In this document: positions 1-4,468 of the stretch, piece after piece
Numbering within the stretch: position 1 is the first letter of the stretch
How the letters are laid out: the number at the start of each line of letters is the position of its first letter
Source: Clostridia bacterium
GTDB taxonomy: Bacteria; Bacillota_E; RBS10-35; JAJYVN01
Direction: 5' to 3'
Length of the DNA: 5,399 nucleotides
Assembly: GCA_027335545.1 (NCBI GenBank)
Contig: DAHWHV010000294.1
Span: 1-5,399 of the forward strand
Translations under genes and position numbers: made by a program
The notes under the pieces: model-generated
The model's database searches: none
Told to the model about the DNA's origin: nothing
The model's input: the letters and a program-made list of their open reading frames with translations, nothing else

Positions 1-2
1 CG

Positions 3-1589
3 GCGGCCGGGGCGGCCGGGGTGGAACTGCCCGGCGCCGTGGCCCCACTGGCCGCGTACTGGTCGGCCTGGGCGCAGGCCGTGGCGGGGCGCGCGTCGGG
101 CTTGCCGGAGCTTCCCGGCCATCCCTGGCCGTCCGGCTCGGGCCGCCTGCAGCGCTGGCTCCTGGCCGCGCGCTTGGACCGGGCCCTGACCGACGGGGAG
201 GCGGCGTTGGCGGCCTCGTTGTGGAAGCGGTTCGAGCAGGTCGCCTCCCCCGCGCGTGAGGTGCGCGATCTGGTCACGGCGCGCCTGGGGGCCGCCCGGG
301 CCCGCCAGGGCGATTGGGCGGGGGCCCTGGAGTGCTTCCGCGCCGTGGAGCGCCGCTACCCCCTGGCCCAGGCCGTGGCGATCGCCGCCGAGCGGGCCGG
401 CGATCCGCGCGCGGCCGTGGACGCCTGGGGCCGGGTTGCGGCGGCGGCCGAGCGCGGGGAACTGCCGGCGCGGGTGCACGATGCGGAGGCCGTGCGGGCC
501 ATCGCCCGCCGAGAACAGGTCCGGCTGCTGGAGGAAGGGGCCCCGCAGCACGACGAGGGGGAGGCGCTGCGTGCCCGGCGGGCGGCGCTGGAGGCCCAGG
601 GGGAGCACGCCCAGGTGGGGGATGTCGTCGCGCTGGCCAAGGAATTGTGCCGGAGCGCGGACGCACCCGGGCGGCGCTGGGATGAGGCGCGGGCCCTGGC
701 TGCCCGCGCCGTCGCTCTGGCCCCCGACGATCCCGACGCGTGGGCCGAACACCGGGCGATGGCCTTGCTCTACGATGATCTGCCGACAGCCTGGGACGCG
801 GGGGCCCGTCTGGCAGAGCGGCTGCCGGGTCATCGCCGCACCGCCCATCTGCTTCTGGAGCTAACGGGGCGGGCCTCGATCAAAGCCCTCTTGGCGGGCC
901 GGCCCGAAGACATCCCGCGGTATTGCGCGCAGGCGCACGCGGCGACCCTGGCGCTGGGTGCGGAGTATGCGGAGTATCCACCGCTGGTGCTCGTGCGCGA
1001 AATGAGTCTGGCCCTGGCCCGCCGGGCCCAGGGCGGACCGCTGCCCACGCGCAAGGCGGCCTGGGCCCCGATGCTGCGCCGCAACGCGCCGCCTTCGGCC
1101 TACGCGTTGCGCGGGATCATCGAGCTCTTTGGCCGCACGCCTGCCAAGGCCGAGCGCTGGTTCGAGCGCTGCGAGGAGGCCTGCGAGGACATCGAAGACC
1201 TGGAGATCGTGACCGCCTACCAACTCGCGGACATCGCCTATGCGCACTGCTGGGTGCGCCAACTGGCCGCGGGGCCCGGGGCCTCGACGGGCGAGGGGTG
1301 TGCCGCCGCGCCCCTCTGCCAGAAGATGTGGGTGTGGCTGGCCCGGGCTGCGGGGCATTCCCCCGTCGTGGCCCGCCAACGCCCGCCGGAGGCCCTGACC
1401 GCCTGCCCCGCGCTGCAACTGGCCCACCCCGCCTGGGCACGGGGCGTCGAGGAGGAGGCGGCAGAGGAGGGGCGGCGCCTCAAGCGCTGGATGCGCACGC
1501 TCCAGGAGGGCGGGCTCCTGGACGAGTTGGGGGACGTTTCCGCGGCGGACCTCGCCGATCTGGTCAAGGGGGTGTTGCCGGATGCCTGA
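3..1589 (+). CDS. TPR-like helical-repeat protein, first gene of the Hsp70 unit (5' end probably outside the window)
   Basis: I do not recognise a named family. From the GTG at 21 the frame gives 522 residues, but it stays open to the left edge. The six codons before that GTG encode Ala-Ala-Gly twice, and there is no clear Shine-Dalgarno, so the true start is probably upstream and the Ala/Gly stretch may be a linker. Numbered from the GTG, the protein is almost all helical and Ala/Arg/Leu-rich. TPR-like pairs of helices appear at about 86-115 (Gly-Asp-Trp turn, then a Phe-x-Ala-Val-x-x-x-Tyr-Pro ending), 219-250 (ending Ala-Pro-Asp-Asp-Pro-x-Ala-Trp) and 363-410. No signal peptide, membrane segment or catalytic motif is seen, so it is probably cytosolic. 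Nine cysteines are scattered without a metal-site pattern. Its stop overlaps the J-domain start by 8 bases, so the two are probably co-translated. A role as adaptor or client-binding partner of the downstream Hsp70 is inference from context and repeat type. Confidence 0.82.
   Translation, partial: AAGAAGVELPGAVAPLAAYWSAWAQAVAGRASGLPELPGHPWPSGSGRLQRWLLAARLDRALTDGEAALAASLWKRFEQVASPAREVRDLVTARLGAARARQGDWAGALECFRAVERRYPLAQAVAIAAERAGDPRAAVDAWGRVAAAAERGELPARVHDAEAVRAIARREQVRLLEEGAPQHDEGEALRARRAALEAQGEHAQVGDVVALAKELCRSADAPGRRWDEARALAARAVALAPDDPDAWAEHRAMALLYDDLPTAWDAGARLAERLPGHRRTAHLLLELTGRASIKALLAGRPEDIPRYCAQAHAATLALGAEYAEYPPLVLVREMSLALARRAQGGPLPTRKAAWAPMLRRNAPPSAYALRGIIELFGRTPAKAERWFERCEEACEDIEDLEIVTAYQLADIAYAHCWVRQLAAGPGASTGEGCAAAPLCQKMWVWLARAAGHSPVVARQRPPEALTACPALQLAHPAWARGVEEEAAEEGRRLKRWMRTLQEGGLLDELGDVSAADLADLVKGVLPDA
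4..21 (+). repeat. Tandem 9-bp repeat encoding an Ala-Ala-Gly linker
   Basis: CGGCCGGGG occurs twice head to tail at 4-12 and 13-21. In the frame of the TPR-like gene it reads Ala-Ala-Gly twice, compatible with a flexible linker. It supports, weakly, that coding continues to the left of the window. Confidence 0.45.
1566..1572 (+). promoter_or_regulatory. Shine-Dalgarno of the J-domain gene
   Basis: AAGGGGG lies 9 bases before the ATG at 1582, inside the last codons of the upstream TPR-like gene. It supports this ATG as the start, with the first 8 bases of the gene overlapping the end of the previous one. Confidence 0.55.
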
Positions 1590-1983
1590 CCGGGCACCGG
1601 CGCCGGATCCGTACGCGGTCCTGGGGGTGGAGCCGGCGGTGGACGACGCGGGTATCCGTGCGGCCTACCGCGCCGCCGTCCAGGCGCACCCGCCCGAACG
1701 CGACCCCGAGGGGTTCCGGCGGGTACGCGCCGCCTACGAGGCGCTGCGCGATCCGCGGGCCCGCATCGAGCGCCTGCTCGCCCAGCCCCTCGTGCCGGAC
1801 TGGGAGGGTCAGGGCTTGGGGGTGCCGCCGCCACCCGCCCCGACGGTGGCGGATCTGGTGCGCGACCTGCGTGCCGCCTTGCTGGCGGGCACGGACCTCG
1901 CCCGGCGGGACTTCCCCGAGGATCTGCGCGACCCGGGGGCAACGGCCCCCGATCCGCATGCCTCCCAGGGGGGCGGGCGATGA
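1582..1983 (+). CDS. Short J-domain (DnaJ/Hsp40-like) co-chaperone with HPP in place of HPD
   Basis: The 133-residue protein opens with a J domain at about residues 9-60. Asp-Pro-Tyr-x-Val-Leu-Gly (9-15) starts helix I, helix II is about 22-34, and helix III/IV carries Asp-Pro-Glu-Gly-Phe-x-x-Val-Arg-x-Ala-Tyr-Glu (41-53). J domains stimulate Hsp70 ATPase through the HPD tripeptide in the II-III loop. Here that position reads His-Pro-Pro (36-38), so the key Asp is missing. Helix III of the DPEGF type is seen in divergent J proteins. Residues 61-133 have no glycine/phenylalanine region, zinc-finger cysteines, beta client-binding domain or membrane segment; they hold a Pro-rich stretch (81-87), one predicted helix (88-110) and a loose Gly-rich end. 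The ATG overlaps the upstream stop by 8 bases and the stop shares ATGA with GrpE. The likely role is dedicated co-chaperone of the downstream Hsp70; whether it still stimulates ATPase is open. Confidence 0.86.
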   Translation: MPDRAPAPDPYAVLGVEPAVDDAGIRAAYRAAVQAHPPERDPEGFRRVRAAYEALRDPRARIERLLAQPLVPDWEGQGLGVPPPPAPTVADLVRDLRAALLAGTDLARRDFPEDLRDPGATAPDPHASQGGGR

Positions 1984-2639
1984 CCTGGTGGTGGTCCCGC
2001 CAGCGGCCGTCGGGCCCCGATGTCGGGCAGGGGCTGGCCGACCTGCAGCAGGAGGTGCGGCGGGTTGCCCGCCAGCTGCTGCTGGCGGAGGCGCGTTGGG
2101 AGGCGATCGAGCGCGGCCTGGGGGAGACCCGGGCCGGCATCGCGGAACTGCGCGGCCGACCCGCGCCCCAGCCCGTGGCCGACGGGGCGGCCGACGCCGG
2201 CCGCCGGCAACTGGTGTTGGCGGTGATCGAGGGCTTGGACGGACTGGAGCAGGCCGCCGCCAGCCTCTCCCGCGCAGGGGCCTCGGGTGCGTCCGGGGCG
2301 GAGGGCCCCGCGCTCTTGGATGTCCTGGGGCGCGTGCACCGCCATGTTCTGCGCGCCCTAGCCCAGGCGGGGGTCGAGCCCGTCCCCGCAGAGGCGGTCC
2401 CCTTCGATCCCCGCGTTCACCGCGCCGTCGCCCGGGTGCCGGCCGCCGGTCAGGCCGGGCGCGTCGTCGCCGTCGACCGCCGCGGCTACCGGCTGGACGG
2501 GTCCGTGCTGCGCTTTGCCGAGGTCATCGTGGGGACCGAGCCCGAACCCGCGCGGCCGGAGCCGGAGCTTCCCGCCCTCGCCGCGGCGCCGCCGGCCGGC
2601 CCTCTAGGCACCGCCCCGCCCCCCGCCCCGCGGCCCTAG
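1980..2639 (+). CDS. grpE: GrpE-family nucleotide exchange factor
   Basis: GrpE releases ADP from Hsp70 and resets its cycle. The 219-residue product has the GrpE core in its second half. Residues 76-96 (Gln-Leu-Val-Leu-x-Val-Ile-x-Gly-Leu-Asp-x-Leu-Glu) match the four-helix-bundle segment. Residues 111-135 lead into Gly-Val-Glu-Pro-Val-Pro, followed by Pro-Phe-Asp-Pro-x-x-His-x-Ala-Val (141-150), Gly-Tyr-Arg-Leu-Asp-Gly (169-174) and Val-Leu-Arg-Phe-Ala-Glu-Val-Ile-Val (176-184). The last normally reads Leu-Arg-Pro-Ala, so Phe replaces Pro. The N-terminal coiled-coil region is short (about 17-57, then a Pro/Ala/Gly linker), the start is Met-Thr-Trp-Trp-Trp, and a Pro/Ala-rich tail of about 34 residues follows the beta domain. 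The ATG is in an ATGA overlap with the J gene, with AGGGGGG (1967-1973) six bases upstream. It is presumably the exchange factor for the neighbouring Hsp70. Confidence 0.94.
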   Translation: MTWWWSRQRPSGPDVGQGLADLQQEVRRVARQLLLAEARWEAIERGLGETRAGIAELRGRPAPQPVADGAADAGRRQLVLAVIEGLDGLEQAAASLSRAGASGASGAEGPALLDVLGRVHRHVLRALAQAGVEPVPAEAVPFDPRVHRAVARVPAAGQAGRVVAVDRRGYRLDGSVLRFAEVIVGTEPEPARPEPELPALAAAPPAGPLGTAPPPAPRP

Positions 2640-2650
2640 GCCGGACAGCG

Positions 2651-2656
2651 AAGGAG
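2651..2656 (+). promoter_or_regulatory. Shine-Dalgarno of the Hsp70 gene
   Basis: AAGGAG is the strongest ribosome-binding sequence in the window and sits in the only real gap (29 bases) of the four-gene unit. It is 12 bases before the in-frame GTG at 2669 but only 5 bases before an out-of-frame ATG at 2662. It suggests that the Hsp70 is loaded independently rather than only by coupling to GrpE. Confidence 0.7.
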
Positions 2657-2661
2657 CGTGG

Positions 2662-2682
2662 ATGCCCCGTGGCCACCAGTGA
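2662..2682 (+). other. Possible six-codon leader ORF overlapping the Hsp70 start
   Basis: The ATG at 2662 opens a six-codon frame (MPRGHQ) that stops at TGA 2680-2682, overlapping the first codons of the Hsp70 gene in another frame. It lies at better spacing from AAGGAG than the GTG at 2669. It may be chance, or it may compete for initiation and lower or couple Hsp70 translation. There is no evidence beyond position. Confidence 0.25.
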
Positions 2683-4315
2683 AATCGTCGGCATCGACCT
2701 CGGCACGACCAATTCCCTGATCGGCGTGGTGCGCGAGGGCGTGCCCACCATCCTGGAGGTGGACGGGGCGGCGCTGCTACCCTCGGTCGTGGGCCTGGAC
2801 GCGGCCGGGACCCTGCTGGTGGGGACCCCGGCGCGCAACCAGCTGGTGGCGGCCCCCGAGCGGACCGTCCGCTCGATCAAGCGCCACATGGGGGACCCCG
2901 ACCACACCGTCACGCTGGGCAACTCCCCCTACACCCCGGAGGCCGTCTCCGCCCACATCCTGCGGCGGCTGGCCGAGGCCGCCGCCCCCGCCTTGGGGCG
3001 GGAGGTGCGGCGGGCCGTGGTCACGGTCCCCGCCTACTTCGCCCAGCAGCAGCGCCAGGCCACGATGCGGGCCGGGGAACTGGCCGGGCTGGATGTGGTG
3101 CGGTTGCTCAACGAGCCGACGGCGGCGGCGCTGGCCTACGGGCTGGACCGCCAGGGGGCCGAGACCGTGCTGGTCTACGACCTGGGTGGCGGCACCTTCG
3201 ACGTCTCCGTGGTCGAGTTGGGGGGCGGCGTGACGGAGGTCCGCGCTTCGCACGGCGACCGCCAACTGGGCGGGGACGACTTCGACGCCCTCATCCGCGA
3301 GGAACTGCTGGCGGCCTTTGCCGCCCAGCACGGTCTGGATCTGCGCGGAGACCGCCAGGCCATGGGCCGCCTGACGCGCGCCGCGGAGGCGGCCAAGATG
3401 CGGCTCTCCGACCACCCCTACGCCGAGATCCGCGAGGAGTTCCTCGCCGAGCAGGCCGGCCGACCCCTGCACCTGGAGTTCGAACTGACCCGCGCGCGCT
3501 TCGAGGAGATGATCCAACCGCTGCTGGCGGGGACCACCCAGGCGGTGCGGCGGGCACTGAGGGATGCCGGCCTGGAGGCCAGGGCCCTGGACGCCGTCCT
3601 GCTGGTGGGGGGGTCCACCCGGATTCCCGCGGTGCGGGAGCTGGTGGCGGCCGAGCTGGGCTTCGCGCCGCGACAGGAGGTACACCCCGACCTGGCCGTG
3701 GCGCTGGGCGCCGCCGTCTCGGGGGCGCTGGCCGACGGCCTCGAGGTGGGGACGGTGCTGGTCGACATCTGCCCGCACTCCCTGGGCATCTCGGCCGTCG
3801 GCCTGCAGGCCGGCTCGGTCAGCGACGATGTCTTCGTCCCCCTGATCCCGCGCAACACCGTGATCCCGGTCTCGCGCTCCGAGTTCTTCTACACCCTGAC
3901 CCCCGATCAGACCACGGTGGACATCGAGGTCTTCCAGGGCGAGGAACTGGTGGCCAGTCGCAACACGCGGCTGGGGAACGTGCGCTTCGAGCGCCTGTCC
4001 CCCAATCCGGACGGGGGGCGGCGCGAGGTGCTGGTCCGCTTCGATTACGACATCAACGGCATCCTGCACGTGGCCGCCGTCGACCGGCGCACGGGTCGGG
4101 AGCGCGACGTGCACCTGCACACCGCGGCCCTGGCACCCGTCGCGGCGGGCGCTGACGAGGACGCCATCCTCCGCCAGCGCCTGGAGCGCCTGCGGGGGCA
4201 TGTGCTGGGGGCGGCGGCGGACCAGTTGCGCGACCTGCTCGACCGCCCCGGGGAGGCCGGCGCCTGGCGGGAGGCGGCCGCCGACTTCCTGCTGGAGCAC
4301 GGCGGCGAGTACTGA
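2669..4315 (+). CDS. Hsp70 family chaperone, HscC-like, with short lid
   Basis: ATP-driven chaperone of 548 residues; DnaK is usually about 610-640. The nucleotide-binding domain (1-360) is intact: Asp-Leu-Gly-Thr-Thr-Asn-Ser at 10-16, the catalytic-type Lys at 71, Val-Pro-Ala-Tyr-Phe at 120-124, Asn-Glu-Pro-Thr-Ala-Ala-Ala at 148-154, Asp-Leu-Gly-Gly-Gly-Thr-Phe-Asp at 171-178, Gly-Gly-Ser-Thr-Arg-Ile-Pro at 314-320 and Leu-Gly-Ala-Ala at 346-349. The Lys-71 to Glu-149 interval is about 23 residues shorter than in DnaK, a reduced subdomain IB. The linker and start of the beta substrate domain read Val-Leu-Val-Asp-Ile-Cys-Pro-His-Ser-Leu-Gly (363-373), where DnaK has LLLDVTPLSLG. Together with Asp-Tyr-Asp-Ile-Asn-Gly-Ile-Leu (459-466), this matches HscC as I recall it. 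The lid is only about 50 residues (496-548), with no acidic tail or EEVD. GTG 2669 is chosen because the ATP-binding motif starts nine residues later, as in homologues, and AAGGAG precedes it. It is probably not the housekeeping DnaK. Confidence 0.96.
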   Translation: MATSEIVGIDLGTTNSLIGVVREGVPTILEVDGAALLPSVVGLDAAGTLLVGTPARNQLVAAPERTVRSIKRHMGDPDHTVTLGNSPYTPEAVSAHILRRLAEAAAPALGREVRRAVVTVPAYFAQQQRQATMRAGELAGLDVVRLLNEPTAAALAYGLDRQGAETVLVYDLGGGTFDVSVVELGGGVTEVRASHGDRQLGGDDFDALIREELLAAFAAQHGLDLRGDRQAMGRLTRAAEAAKMRLSDHPYAEIREEFLAEQAGRPLHLEFELTRARFEEMIQPLLAGTTQAVRRALRDAGLEARALDAVLLVGGSTRIPAVRELVAAELGFAPRQEVHPDLAVALGAAVSGALADGLEVGTVLVDICPHSLGISAVGLQAGSVSDDVFVPLIPRNTVIPVSRSEFFYTLTPDQTTVDIEVFQGEELVASRNTRLGNVRFERLSPNPDGGRREVLVRFDYDINGILHVAAVDRRTGRERDVHLHTAALAPVAAGADEDAILRQRLERLRGHVLGAAADQLRDLLDRPGEAGAWREAAADFLLEHGGEY

Positions 4316-4331
4316 GGGGGGCGCGGGGCCG

Positions 4332-4365
4332 AGCGGCGGCAGCGCCCGCGGGGGCTGCCGCCGCT
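4332..4365 (+). terminator. Strong GC hairpin after Hsp70, probable transcription end of the chaperone unit
   Basis: The arms AGCGGCGGCAGC (4332-4343) and GCTGCCGCCGCT (4354-4365) pair perfectly over 12 bp around a 10-base loop. GGCC at 4327-4330 and 4371-4374 can add an outer stem after a bulge. It starts 16 bases after the Hsp70 stop. No T-run follows, so it is not a classical intrinsic terminator. In very GC-rich genomes, hairpins of this kind often mark 3' ends or protect the mRNA. Being symmetrical, it could also act on the opposite strand. Confidence 0.5.
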
Positions 4366-4431
4366 GGAGCGGCCGGGGGTCGGCTCACGGTCGCGCCGGC
4401 CGAAGCGTCGGAGTATGCCAGCGAAGTTGCC

Positions 4432-4446
4432 CGGGTGCGGCACCCG
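4432..4446 (-). terminator. Small hairpin after the acetyltransferase gene
   Basis: CGGGTG (4432-4437) and CACCCG (4441-4446) form a perfect 6-bp stem with a 3-base loop. It lies 22 bases past the acetyltransferase stop in that gene's direction. No T-run follows; the next bases on that strand read about GGGCAACTT. It could be a weak terminator, but a stem this short is also likely by chance at this base composition. Confidence 0.22.
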
Positions 4447-4468
4447 CCTGCACACCGCTGCGCCAACC

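Larger units (their letters stand above)
4316..4468. other. Convergent intergenic region
   Basis: This is the 153-base gap between the stop codons of the Hsp70 gene (+) and the acetyltransferase gene (-). It contains two hairpins, described separately. I see no gene, promoter or mobile-element end in it. Confidence 0.7.

Noticed and set aside
959..977. Near-tandem repeat of TGCGGAGTA in the TPR-like gene
   Set aside because: Two copies of 9 bases encode Ala-Glu-Tyr twice in frame; a small local duplication with no sign of being a larger repeat or site.
1238..2140. 300-codon open frame on the - strand across the TPR/J junction
   Set aside because: Arg/Pro/Ala/Ser-rich shadow of GC-rich coding DNA with no recognisable motif; it conflicts with two supported + strand genes.
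923..2668. In-frame extension of the Hsp70 reading frame far upstream
   Set aside because: The frame happens to lack stops, but this part overlaps the TPR, J and GrpE genes in another frame and encodes Gly/Arg/Pro-rich low-complexity sequence. The Hsp70 ATP-binding motif starts right after GTG 2669.
2777..4300. 507-codon open frame on the - strand opposite the Hsp70 gene
   Set aside because: Long antisense frames opposite hsp70 genes are a known consequence of their codon use and high GC. The predicted protein is low-complexity, rich in Gly, Gln, Arg and His, with no domain signature, while the + strand has a fully conserved Hsp70.
4045..4466. Open frames on the - strand spanning the Hsp70 3' end and the gap
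   Set aside because: Low-complexity Arg/Ala/Pro/Ser sequence that runs through the hairpin region and antisense to the conserved Hsp70 C-terminus; no supporting ribosome-binding site or motif.
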